Of a stretch of 64,000 bases of DNA, positions 36,638-45,369 are shown one piece after another. The stretch spans positions 96,823 to 160,822 of the forward strand of contig NZ_FXTB01000009.1 in assembly GCF_900182605.1 (NCBI RefSeq), in the 5' to 3' direction. Below the pieces are notes generated by a model. It was not told where the DNA came from. It ran no database searches and saw nothing but the letters and a program-made list of their open reading frames with translations. Numbering within the stretch: position 1 is the stretch's first letter; every line of letters starts with the position of its first letter. The DNA is from Saccharicrinis carchari (GTDB lineage: Bacteria; Bacteroidota; Bacteroidia; Bacteroidales; Marinilabiliaceae). Both the position numbers and the translations under genes were made by a program.

Positions 36638-37204
36638 ATGAAAATTCCAATTGAACCATTAACGCTCGATACGCTCCGTAACCTGAAAGAACATAATGAC
36701 TGGAACGATCATTTTAGGCTGGTGGTTTATCCCCGGATTTTGTTTTGGTTAGGCCTAAAAAAGCAGTTCGAGGAGTATGCATCGTTGGACTGGAAAATAC
36801 ACTTTACGCCTGATAACATGTTCAATAACTTTGTTTCGATGCACGTAAAGGATCCCCGGCATGTTTTTAATTTCCATTTTCAGATTCCTCTGGTCGAAAA
36901 GCTGTCCTTCAATTTATTTCTGGGCGACAGTACGTACAACTTTTTTGAGATTCACCCTTTATTAATTAAGATGGGCTTGATTCAAAAGGATGAATACCAG
37001 ATTAAAGCCACTTCTGCAACTATACCCCGGCTTGTTTTATCTACTCAAAATAGTAAATACGATAAAAGTACCCTGTGGAAGATTGACGAAAAAAACTATG
37101 CAGATATAGTAAGGCACGACCCACTTATCAATCTCCTTACATCAAGCTTTAAAAAGTTTGTCCCTCCACTAGTAAAGATAATTGAAGGAGACTTGAAGCT
37201 ATAA
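36638..37204 (+). CDS. Hypothetical protein (188 residues)
   Basis: I do not recognise this protein. It has no signal peptide or membrane segment. It is rich in aromatic residues and contains LDWKIHFTPDNMFNNF and HVFNFHFQIPLVEKLSFNLFLG, suggesting a compact mixed alpha/beta fold. It follows the 5'-nucleotidase pair at 29 bases on the same strand and shares their terminator, so it may belong to that unit. The gene looks real: codon use resembles its neighbours, spacing is close, and its stop codon lies on the edge of a perfect terminator. Confidence 0.65.
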   Translation: MKIPIEPLTLDTLRNLKEHNDWNDHFRLVVYPRILFWLGLKKQFEEYASLDWKIHFTPDNMFNNFVSMHVKDPRHVFNFHFQIPLVEKLSFNLFLGDSTYNFFEIHPLLIKMGLIQKDEYQIKATSATIPRLVLSTQNSKYDKSTLWKIDEKNYADIVRHDPLINLLTSSFKKFVPPLVKIIEGDLKL

Positions 37205-37239
37205 AAAACTCCGATTACCATAGGTAATCGGAGTTTTTT
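37203..37239. terminator. Strong bidirectional terminator
   Basis: A 17-bp perfect stem (AAAAAACTCCGATTACC and its complement) has a 3-base loop and A/T runs on both sides. It serves the 5'-nucleotidase unit on the plus strand and the lrp gene on the minus strand. Confidence 0.93.
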
Positions 37240-37256
37240 ATAAGGGGGTGTAAAAT

Positions 37257-37718
37257 TTATTCAATGGGCAATTGCCTTTTAAAAGTTTCTTCTAACGAAA
37301 TTATTGTTTCTGTTGAAGAGATACCGGTGATAGATTGCAGATTGTCGTGCAACATGCTTTTAAGGTGTTCGTTGTTACGGGCATAAATCTTAATGAATAT
37401 GGCATACTGGCCCGTTGTATAATGGCACTCTACAATCTGAGGTATTTCCTCCAGCATCTCAACTACCTTATTAAACAAACTGGCCTTTTTTAAAAAAATA
37501 CCCATAAAAGCGCAGGTGTGGTAGCCTATTTTGCCCGGATTGATGATGAACTCTGATCCTTTTATCACCTCTAAGTTAATAAGCCGTTGAATACGTTGAT
37601 GTATGGCAGCTCCGGAAACATTGCATTCGCGTGCTACTTCCAAAAACGGTATCCGTGCATTTTTAGTAATAAGTGATAAAATTTTTTTATCTAAACTATC
37701 AATTGGTGATTTATCCAT
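37257..37718 (-). CDS. Lrp/AsnC-family transcriptional regulator
   Basis: The 153-residue protein has an N-terminal winged HTH (SLDKKILSLITKNARIPFLEVARECNVSGAAIHQRIQRL) and a C-terminal RAM/AsnC ligand-binding domain (residues about 70-145). Such proteins form octamers, bind amino acids and control amino-acid metabolism or transport. The effector cannot be read from sequence. It is a single gene; the 160 bases upstream are AT-rich and could hold an autoregulatory site. Confidence 0.93.
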   Translation of the reverse strand: MDKSPIDSLDKKILSLITKNARIPFLEVARECNVSGAAIHQRIQRLINLEVIKGSEFIINPGKIGYHTCAFMGIFLKKASLFNKVVEMLEEIPQIVECHYTTGQYAIFIKIYARNNEHLKSMLHDNLQSITGISSTETIISLEETFKRQLPIE

Positions 37719-37878
37719 GATATATAAGCAGTATGGTTGTGATTTGTTAAAATAATTGCGAAATAACTAACAATTTGCTATAAAAATAGCCAACTGTTCA
37801 ATGATAACCAATAGTTTTTATCATGTTTATAAAAGTTATGACAATAATTTTTTTTGAAAAACCTCAGAATGCTGATTT

Positions 37879-39171
37879 TCAACTCTCCAGGTGACCTGCA
37901 TCGGTGGAGAGTTCCGTAGGAAACTGAAATACTTTTAACCCAAACTCTGGCAACACCGCCAATATATGGTCAAAAATATCGGCTTGTATTCCCTCGTAAA
38001 TAGCCCATCGCGTGTCGTCGCTAAATACATATATTTCGATAGGTATTCCTTTTTCGTTGGGTTGCAAATGTCTGATCAGGAAAGTCATATCCTTACTAAT
38101 ATGGGGATGATGTTTCAGATAGCTTTCCATATATTTTCTAAACACGCCTAAATTAGTCAGTCTGCGCCCATTGATAAGGGACGATTCGTCAATATCAAAT
38201 TGCTGGTTGTACTCCTTTAGCTCTTCCAATTTCTCATCAATATAGCTCCGTAAAAACCTTACTTTCTTAAATTTATCAATCATCTCCGGGGTACAAAAAT
38301 GCACGGATTTCATGTCGATACTGATCGAACGTTTTATGCGCCTTCCACCGGACTCCTTCATGCCCCGCCAGTTAATAAAGCTTTCACTGATGAGCGCATA
38401 GGTGGGTACAGTAGAAATAGTTTTATCAAAGTTTTGAATTTTTACGGTATTCAAGGTCATCTCAATCACGTCGCCATCCGCATTGTGCGATGGCATGGAC
38501 ACCCAATCGCCCAGTCTTACCATATCGTTTACCGACAGCTGAATACTAGCCACAAAACCCAAAATAGTGTCTTTAAAAACCAAAAGTAATACAGCCGCTA
38601 TGGCACCCAAGCCCGTGAATACAGCAAGGAGTTCTACATTAGAGAGAATGGATATAGAAGTTAAAATACCTATTAAAATGAATACAAGATTAGCACCTTG
38701 CAAATAGCCTTTTATTGGGCGCTCCTTGGCATAAGGTTTTGTTGCATATATATCCTGAACAACCTTGAGTGTTGAGTCGATCATTAAAAGAATAATAACA
38801 ATAAAATATACGGAGACCAAATTGTGTAAAAATAGGTTCAAATCCTCCATATCCTTAAATATCCAGTCAATAAACGGCTTGATAACCATGGCCGGAATCA
38901 GGTAGGATGTCCGGGAAAGTAGTTTTCGATTAACAATGTAATCGTCGTACTTTGATTTTGTACGTTTAACAGCACGTTCCGCAGTACGAACAAGAATTTT
39001 TTTGGCAACATGATGAGCAATTCGCGCTATAACAAAAGCAAGTACAGTGAGCGTTGATATTTTTAAAAACAGGATTATATTTTCGCTGAAACCCAGGTTA
39101 AGGAGCATTTCGTTTATCCATTTATCGATAAAATTAGAATCGATTTTAGTTTCATTGATGATTTCTGACAT
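37879..39171 (-). CDS. MscS-family mechanosensitive ion channel
   Basis: The 430-residue membrane protein has about five hydrophobic helices, including the pore-lining TM3 (NVELLAVFTGLGAIAAVLLLVFKDTILGFVASIQL) and then the beta domain (DMVRLGDWVSMP...GDVIEMTLNTVKIQNFDKTISTVPTYALI). It opens under membrane tension to release solutes. The C-terminal region (about residues 280-430) is longer than in E. coli MscS. The start is ATG 39171 (MSEIINETK), although the frame opens at 39228. It is divergent from the M64 peptidase gene, with an inverted repeat between them. Confidence 0.92.
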   Translation of the reverse strand: MSEIINETKIDSNFIDKWINEMLLNLGFSENIILFLKISTLTVLAFVIARIAHHVAKKILVRTAERAVKRTKSKYDDYIVNRKLLSRTSYLIPAMVIKPFIDWIFKDMEDLNLFLHNLVSVYFIVIILLMIDSTLKVVQDIYATKPYAKERPIKGYLQGANLVFILIGILTSISILSNVELLAVFTGLGAIAAVLLLVFKDTILGFVASIQLSVNDMVRLGDWVSMPSHNADGDVIEMTLNTVKIQNFDKTISTVPTYALISESFINWRGMKESGGRRIKRSISIDMKSVHFCTPEMIDKFKKVRFLRSYIDEKLEELKEYNQQFDIDESSLINGRRLTNLGVFRKYMESYLKHHPHISKDMTFLIRHLQPNEKGIPIEIYVFSDDTRWAIYEGIQADIFDHILAVLPEFGLKVFQFPTELSTDAGHLES

Positions 39172-39198
39172 TGAACAGTTTTTTTTAGATGTAATATA

Positions 39199-39228
39199 TT
39201 GTACATTGTTATTTTTACAAATGTACAA
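39199..39228. promoter_or_regulatory. Inverted repeat between mscS and the M64 peptidase gene
   Basis: TTGTACATT (39199-39207) and AATGTACAA (39220-39228) are perfect 9-bp arms with a 12-base spacer that contains a TATTTTTA box. The site lies between two start codons only 73 bases apart and could control one or both genes. Confidence 0.5.
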
Positions 39229-39243
39229 GTTAATTTATCTATC

Positions 39244-40521
39244 ATGAAACGCTTTGCATCTATATTACTCTTTTCTACTTGCATACCCCTTCTGTGTTTT
39301 TCGCAATATGCATCCTTCTTTAGCGAAGGTAGTCTGCGTTTTGATCTTTTGTTAAGCGGTAATGCTACAGAAACACGTGCTGCTGTATTCGAGTTGAAAA
39401 AGGAATCTTATTATGGGGGGACCGTGCATAAAACAATAGACCCGTTTAATTATGGTGAGTTTAAAGTTACGGTTACGGATCCTGTCAGCAACAAAAGAAT
39501 TTACACCCGCGGTTTTTGCACGCTGTTTGAGGAGTGGCAAACCACTGATGAGGCCTATGAAATGGAAAGGGGCTTTTTTCAAACGCTTACCATTCCCTTT
39601 CCTAAAAACGAAGTACGTGTATTGTTTGAACGTAGAAATAAAGGTGGTGAATTTTATACGCTCGTAGAGATGGATGTAAATCCAATGGAGTATGGTATTG
39701 TGCAATCGTCGATAAAAAATACAAAAACACACAAAATTATTGATAATGGCACAAAAGATGAGTGTGTTGATATTGTGATAATTGGAGATGGATATACGCA
39801 AGAAGAAATGGTTAAATTCCATGAGGATGTAAGGCGCATGAGCGACTATATGTTTAGCCAGGAGCCCTTCGCTACTTATAAAAGAAAGTTTAACATTTGG
39901 GCAGTGGATGCTATTTCGGAAGAATCCGGCGTAAGTGATCCCAGAAAAGGTATTTGGAAACACACCGCCTTAAAATCGAGTTTCAACACCCTAAACTCCG
40001 ACAGGTACCTAACCAGCACCCATAATTTTTTAATACGCGATTATGCAGCATTGGTTCCTTACGACCAAATTTATGTTATTGCCAACACCGATAAGTATGG
40101 AGGTGGAGGAATATACAATCATTTTTCGCTCACCTCCATCGACAACCCACGTTCCTTACCGGTTTTTATACATGAGTTTGGGCATGCATTTGCCGGGTTG
40201 GGGGATGAGTACTACACTTCGGATGTAAGTTACAGTGATTTTTTTAACCTGGCCATAGAGCCCTGGCAACCCAACCTTACTACGCTAAAAGATTTTGACA
40301 GCAAATGGAAGGATATGTTGGCTAAATCCATTCCGGTACCCACCCCGGCCCAAGAAAAATATTTTAAGGAAGTAGGCGTATTTGAAGGAGGCGGTTATGT
40401 GTCCAAAGGTATTTACCGGCCTTGGTACGATTGCCGCATGAAATCGAATGAAGCCACCGCTTTTTGTCCGGTGTGCCAACGGGCAATTAAAAATATGATA
40501 TTATTTTTAACAGATAATTAG
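39244..40521 (+). CDS. Secreted M64-family metallopeptidase
   Basis: The 425-residue protein has a signal peptide (MKRFASILLFSTCIPLLCFSQ), an N-terminal M64 beta domain (residues about 22-145) and a catalytic domain with zinc motif HEFGHAFAGLGDEYYT. The block VDIVIIGDGYTQEEMVKFHEDV is typical of the family. The family name 'IgA peptidase' comes from a gut species and does not show activity on antibodies here. The protein is likely secreted or periplasmic and acts on peptides or proteins. The start at ATG 39244 precedes the signal. Confidence 0.9.
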   Translation: MKRFASILLFSTCIPLLCFSQYASFFSEGSLRFDLLLSGNATETRAAVFELKKESYYGGTVHKTIDPFNYGEFKVTVTDPVSNKRIYTRGFCTLFEEWQTTDEAYEMERGFFQTLTIPFPKNEVRVLFERRNKGGEFYTLVEMDVNPMEYGIVQSSIKNTKTHKIIDNGTKDECVDIVIIGDGYTQEEMVKFHEDVRRMSDYMFSQEPFATYKRKFNIWAVDAISEESGVSDPRKGIWKHTALKSSFNTLNSDRYLTSTHNFLIRDYAALVPYDQIYVIANTDKYGGGGIYNHFSLTSIDNPRSLPVFIHEFGHAFAGLGDEYYTSDVSYSDFFNLAIEPWQPNLTTLKDFDSKWKDMLAKSIPVPTPAQEKYFKEVGVFEGGGYVSKGIYRPWYDCRMKSNEATAFCPVCQRAIKNMILFLTDN

Positions 40522-40546
40522 TGTAATATTTTAAATAAGAGATAGC

Positions 40547-41866
40547 TTATCGCACAATCCTTGGCATGTAATTATATATGTTAATGTTATCTGCTTGTAG
40601 CTGGTGCATTAAATTGTACAAGCCAAAAAATGTACGGTTAACATAGATAAAATGCCGCGATCCACGGTTGCCGTTCATATTTCGCAGTTGGGTATTTTGG
40701 GAGTACTGTTCGCCTAAGTCACTCAGTTTTTCAAAAAAAGTGTGGTTCGAGAAGTCAAAGGTTTCATTTTGGAATGGCTCTGTGAAGAGCGAAAGCAAAT
40801 CGTGAAACATGGCTACAAAAAACTCAATTTCCTGAGGACTATCATCAGCCCGTAAAATCTCTAATTGATACAGGTTGGTTGTAAACTTGTCTTTATCTTC
40901 CAGATTCTCTCTGCGTGCAAGTTCAAAATAGGGTATATAAAACTCATCGGGAATATTTTTTATACAACCAAAATCCAACACGGTTAACTTATTGTTTTGC
41001 GACACTAAAAAATTTCCGGGATGGGGGTCGGCATGAAATTTTTTAAGGTGATGAATCTGGAACATGTAAAAATCCCATAAAGCCTGCCCCAATTTATTAG
41101 CGATGGCTTTATCTTTATTTTTGAGTGCAAACTCTGACAGGTGCTGCCCTTCCATCCAATCCATGGTTATGATACGGTCAGTTGAAAGTGCTTCGTAATA
41201 ATCAGGGAACTGTATATTTTCTATTTTGTTGCATGCTCTGGCCATTTCAATACTTTCGCGCACCTCTAAAATATAGTTCGTTTCGTCCAGCAATTTATCT
41301 TCCACTTCTTTAAAATAAATATCCGAGCCTTTCCCTTGTATGTTAAACATTTTTATTGCCAAAGGCTTAATCATGGTCAAATCGCTGCTTATACTCTCCG
41401 AAACACCGGGGTATTGAATCTTCACGGCCAGCTTTTTACCGTCTTTTTCGGCTAAATGCACCTGCCCAATGCTTGCCGCTGCTATGGATGTTGAATTAAA
41501 TGAATCGAAAATTTGGCTGGGTGGCTTACCAAAATAGGTCTTAAAAGTTTTAATCACCAATGCAGGCGATAGCGGAGGTACAGAAAATTGCGACAACGAA
41601 AATTTATCGATATAGGCCTTGGGCAATATGTTTTTCTCCATACTTAGCATTTGTGCTACTTTAAGTGCACTGCCTTTCAGGTTTTTTAGTCCATCGTAAA
41701 TATCACTTGCATTGGCCTTGTTTAGTTTCTCCCGTGCTTCTCCTTCCGCTGCTGAAAGCTTGGTACCATAATATTTGAGGTAATTAACACCTACTTTTGC
41801 ACCCGTTTGAATTATTTTGGAGGCTCGTTGTATTTTGGATGTGGGAATACGATCTATTGTTTCCAT
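40547..41866 (-). CDS. AarF/ABC1/UbiB-family kinase-like protein
   Basis: The 439-residue protein has an ABC1/UbiB atypical kinase domain. Visible features are the A-rich nucleotide loop (SIAAASIGQVHLAE), the Lys in LAVKIQYPGV, the catalytic HADPHPGNFLV and the metal-binding LDFGCIK. Family members support quinone biosynthesis or lipid handling. The start codon overlaps the stop codon of the upstream tetR gene by one base (TAATG), so the two are translationally coupled. The C-terminus has no transmembrane pair like that of E. coli UbiB. The substrate is unknown. Confidence 0.88.
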   Translation of the reverse strand: METIDRIPTSKIQRASKIIQTGAKVGVNYLKYYGTKLSAAEGEAREKLNKANASDIYDGLKNLKGSALKVAQMLSMEKNILPKAYIDKFSLSQFSVPPLSPALVIKTFKTYFGKPPSQIFDSFNSTSIAAASIGQVHLAEKDGKKLAVKIQYPGVSESISSDLTMIKPLAIKMFNIQGKGSDIYFKEVEDKLLDETNYILEVRESIEMARACNKIENIQFPDYYEALSTDRIITMDWMEGQHLSEFALKNKDKAIANKLGQALWDFYMFQIHHLKKFHADPHPGNFLVSQNNKLTVLDFGCIKNIPDEFYIPYFELARRENLEDKDKFTTNLYQLEILRADDSPQEIEFFVAMFHDLLSLFTEPFQNETFDFSNHTFFEKLSDLGEQYSQNTQLRNMNGNRGSRHFIYVNRTFFGLYNLMHQLQADNINIYNYMPRIVR

Positions 41867-42522
41867 TATTTGGTCATTATTTTTTCTTTGAAAAGGAACT
41901 TTCCCAGATCAATCACACTTTCAAGGGTAGATGCATCCAGAAATGCCATACCTGTTTTCATGGATTTTTCTATAAAAATATCGGTCGTACTAAATCCGGT
42001 AGAGTCATCATCGAGCCAAAAGCGAAGCGTAAAAAGGAGTTGCGCCCAAAAAATATTGGTCAACCCCTGATTTTTTGCTTTTTCCATTTTTGCTTCTTTA
42101 AAACGCATGGTATGTATATCAAGTTGACCCACAAACTCGATAAATGCTTTTTTTAGTTCAATTAGTGCAGGATGGAACATCAATTTATTTTTTTCCTTTT
42201 CGAGCGTAAGAACCACATAACTGCGGTTGGCCTTTAAAACTTCGAAAAAAGTAAAATAAAAACTGATTAATTTGTTTTGTGCATCAAACGAATGGAACGC
42301 ACTGTCTTCTTCCAACAATGATATGGTATTATCAAAAAAAGCCTTAAAAATGGACTTCTCAATCTTATCGAACGATGCAAATTGATTGTAGAATTGTGTT
42401 TCATTTATACCTAAGTGCCGGGCAAATAGATATATGCTTTTGGGGCGAGTTCCATTTTCGAGCACATATTTCATATAGGCACTCAATATGTCGGTTGCTG
42501 AATTTACTGTTTCTTTCTCCAT
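41866..42522 (-). CDS. TetR-family transcriptional regulator
   Basis: The 218-residue protein has an N-terminal HTH region (ILSAYMKYVLENGTRPKSIYLFARHLGINETQFYNQF) with the TetR pattern, and a mostly helical C-terminal ligand domain. It precedes the UbiB-like gene with a one-base overlap, so it probably regulates its own operon. An inverted repeat TGTTTA-N18-TAAACA lies 28 bases upstream of the start codon and is a candidate operator. The ligand is unknown. Confidence 0.8.
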   Translation of the reverse strand: MEKETVNSATDILSAYMKYVLENGTRPKSIYLFARHLGINETQFYNQFASFDKIEKSIFKAFFDNTISLLEEDSAFHSFDAQNKLISFYFTFFEVLKANRSYVVLTLEKEKNKLMFHPALIELKKAFIEFVGQLDIHTMRFKEAKMEKAKNQGLTNIFWAQLLFTLRFWLDDDSTGFSTTDIFIEKSMKTGMAFLDASTLESVIDLGKFLFKEKIMTK

Positions 42523-42549
42523 ATGTAATAAACACGGAAAAAGAAATAA

Positions 42550-42579
42550 TGTTTAACTAATTTTAAAAATAACTAAACA
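42550..42579. promoter_or_regulatory. Candidate TetR operator upstream of tetR-ubiB
   Basis: TGTTTA (42550-42555) and TAAACA (42574-42579) are inverted with an 18-base AT-rich spacer, and AACTAA occurs as a direct repeat within. The position just upstream of the tetR start fits autoregulation. Confidence 0.4.
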
Positions 42580-42629
42580 ATTATTGGCAATGAATTAATG
42601 CATGAATCATTTAGGGAAAAACAGATGCA

Positions 42630-45191
42630 TTATTTTAAATATTTGTTTTTTACAGTGCTGCTTCGTTTCACCATATCGGCCGATTGTAATAATTTAAGGC
42701 GCAAATCATCCGGATAATTTGGGTGCTTCTTTAAAAAGTGTTCTATTATTTTCATAGATTCTAAGGAGCCATAGCCTCTAAGTGAATTATTGAGCCAGCC
42801 GATAGGAAAAAATATATCACCGGTTTCTTTAATTGATTCAGATAAAGCCAATGCTTGGGGCAAATATTTCATCGATTGCTCTTGTAGAAAGGGATGGTGC
42901 AGGTAAGCGATGGCTGTCAGTACCCAATTTTCTTTGCGCCTGTTTTCTATTTTGCCAAGGTCGGCTACAAAACTGTCCTTAGCTGCTTGATCCTGCGAAA
43001 ATACCCGACTCATAAAGTAGATTTTATCCCGTAACTCAGTATCCTTTAAAGTGTCGGCAAAGGAAATAAGGAAACTGCTGTTCAAGGTTGGATCCTTGAG
43101 TGCCAGATTGAATACTGCATCGCTCAAATCCGATTCCGACAAGGAGACTTCCTCTACTTTACCTTCGGTTATTATTTGGTGTAGTTTTTTAATACCTGGA
43201 GCGGATGTAACTACATTGGACCAGATTTCAAAAAGCATTTTTTTCGTTCCCGGCGATTCTTCCTTTCTTATGCGGCTTAGTAAGGCGTCTTCGAGTGTTT
43301 TACTGTGGTGCATGCGCAACCGGGCAGTGGTAAAACGCCAAAAAACCTGAGTTAACTGCCCACATGCCAATGCCAGTACCTGCTCATTATCCTCGTTTAA
43401 AACAAGGACTTGTAACATATCTAAATAGGTAGACGGATGAATTTTGGCGTACAAGAAATTTTCGTATAGCTGCACGAGTAGAGCTGCTCGCATCAATTCA
43501 TCCGGCAGCAGATACAGCTTGTTAATGGCATATTTAAGGGATGCATCGTCCATCAAAAACAAACCGTATCCCGATTCGTCGATTGTAGGTAAAATAAAAT
43601 CGGGTTTTTTGTTAATCTGATGTAAGCTTGTTTTTGCAGATAGGATTTCTACCTCTTCTGTAATCCGTTTGGCACCGGAGATATAGGCAAAATTGATTTG
43701 TTGTGCCCAAACCTTGCTCGAATCAAGGTATTCGGGTTGTTGATGTACTACCATATGGTCTTTTTCGAAACCATATTCAATAAGGGGTCTGCCTGCTTCG
43801 TTTACCCAGGTGTTGCTCCATAGCGCTAAATCGTATTCCGATAAATCATTTAAAATATCTATAAGGTCGGCCCAAGTGGCATTTGCGTAGGCATATTTTT
43901 TCAAATACATGCCTAAACCTTTGCGCAATGTTGCGGCACCCGACAGATTCTCCAATTGGTTCATCATGATAGGTGCTTTATGATAGATTATATTCCCGTA
44001 CATAGAACCGGCATCGTTCAGGTTATCGAGGTTTTGCTGGATGGGATTGGCTCCAATTGTGCGATCTACTGCATAGGACGCAGGGAAATGGTTAGACAAA
44101 AAGGTGAGTTTATGGTTTAACTCAGGAAACTGCTCTTCCACAATCTTATCGGCCATAAAATTAGCGAACACTTCCTTTTGCCATACGCCACCAAACCATT
44201 TCATCGTTACCAAATCGCCAAACCATATGTGAGCTGTTTCGTGTGCCAGTAATTGCGCTCTGCGCAGTAGTTGTTTTTGCGTGGGCTTATCGCTTAAAAA
44301 AAGTAGCTCCGACCTGTAATAAATAGCACCCGGATGCTCCATGCCTGCAAACTGGAAGGATGGGATACAAAGCAAATCGTATTTGGCAAAAGGGAAATCA
44401 ACTCCGGTATAATCCTCCATCCATTTAATGGAATGAAAAACCTGCTCAAAAATAGCGGGTATATTTGTCGCCACTTTTGCTGAATCCTGTTCTAAATGAT
44501 AAATAGAAATCTCGCGCCCGTTCCGCTTTGCACTTGTCTTTTTAAATTCGCCCACGGCAAAAGCCCAAAGGTAGGTGCTAATGGGTTGGGTACTTTCAAA
44601 ACGAACCCGTTTTCGATTGCTGCCTAAATCTTCGTAATAGTAGGGGAGGCCATTGGTTACCGCAGTTAGGCTTTTGGGCATGCTGATGGTATAGGAAACG
44701 GAAGCCTTTAGATCGGGTTGGTCAAAACAAGGGATAGCTGTGCGGGCACGTGCAGGAACAAATAGCGAATAAAAATAATTCGGGTTGCGGTTGAGTGCAC
44801 TGTTTCCCAGTATAAAACTAATCTCAACTTTATTGGTATTGGGAGTAAAGAACCGGGACGGGATGATTAGGTGCTCATTCTCCAAGCTGAAAAATGCTTT
44901 TTTATTATTTACCAAAACCTCGCTTACCTTATCAAGCGTGCTCACAAAATCCAGTATTAGCGGTGTTTTGCTATTTTTTTTTACCAACGATATAGTAGCC
45001 TTGCCTAATATATCGTTTTGCAGGCTATCGGCTATAGTGAGTTTCAAGTGGTAGGTAAGCTCCGAAATATCTTTGAAACGTTCCTGTGCCAGTGTATGCG
45101 AAACGCCGGAATCAATTATTACCGGTTTGGGTTGTTTACACGATAAAAGCGTGATGAAAAGAGTGGAAATTAACAAGAAGGAGCTTTTCAT
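42630..45191 (-). CDS. M1-family aminopeptidase, predicted lipoprotein
   Basis: The 853-residue protein begins with a lipoprotein signal (MKSSFLLISTLFITLLSC). The M1 domain follows, with exopeptidase motif GMEHPGAIYYR and zinc motif HETAHIWFGD-x13-E (HEXXHX18E, Glu in WQKEVFA). A long helical C-terminal domain completes the protein. It removes N-terminal residues from peptides, likely in the periplasm. ATG 45191 is chosen over an in-frame TTG at 45197. No operon partner is adjacent on this strand within 170 bases. Confidence 0.93.
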   Translation of the reverse strand: MKSSFLLISTLFITLLSCKQPKPVIIDSGVSHTLAQERFKDISELTYHLKLTIADSLQNDILGKATISLVKKNSKTPLILDFVSTLDKVSEVLVNNKKAFFSLENEHLIIPSRFFTPNTNKVEISFILGNSALNRNPNYFYSLFVPARARTAIPCFDQPDLKASVSYTISMPKSLTAVTNGLPYYYEDLGSNRKRVRFESTQPISTYLWAFAVGEFKKTSAKRNGREISIYHLEQDSAKVATNIPAIFEQVFHSIKWMEDYTGVDFPFAKYDLLCIPSFQFAGMEHPGAIYYRSELLFLSDKPTQKQLLRRAQLLAHETAHIWFGDLVTMKWFGGVWQKEVFANFMADKIVEEQFPELNHKLTFLSNHFPASYAVDRTIGANPIQQNLDNLNDAGSMYGNIIYHKAPIMMNQLENLSGAATLRKGLGMYLKKYAYANATWADLIDILNDLSEYDLALWSNTWVNEAGRPLIEYGFEKDHMVVHQQPEYLDSSKVWAQQINFAYISGAKRITEEVEILSAKTSLHQINKKPDFILPTIDESGYGLFLMDDASLKYAINKLYLLPDELMRAALLVQLYENFLYAKIHPSTYLDMLQVLVLNEDNEQVLALACGQLTQVFWRFTTARLRMHHSKTLEDALLSRIRKEESPGTKKMLFEIWSNVVTSAPGIKKLHQIITEGKVEEVSLSESDLSDAVFNLALKDPTLNSSFLISFADTLKDTELRDKIYFMSRVFSQDQAAKDSFVADLGKIENRRKENWVLTAIAYLHHPFLQEQSMKYLPQALALSESIKETGDIFFPIGWLNNSLRGYGSLESMKIIEHFLKKHPNYPDDLRLKLLQSADMVKRSSTVKNKYLK

Positions 45192-45369
45192 TACCAAGGG
45201 ATTAAAGTAAATAGTTCTTAAATGTAATGTAATAAAATATCTCTGCCTACTGTTGAGGGCAGCTTTTACGCTTCAACAACTACATACTACACTTTTTTTG
45301 CGAACCGCTGCCTTGGGGAGTCGGTACAGCATATTTTGTTTACCTGACCGGAGGGTGAGCTGCATAGCG

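Noticed and set aside
39352..39963. 203-codon open frame on the minus strand
   Set aside because: It is antisense to the M64 peptidase gene and has no recognisable domain or signal.
39244..40521. Immunoglobulin A protease virulence factor
   Set aside because: The M64 label alone does not show this activity. The gene is an ordinary secreted peptidase in a window of non-pathogen-like content.
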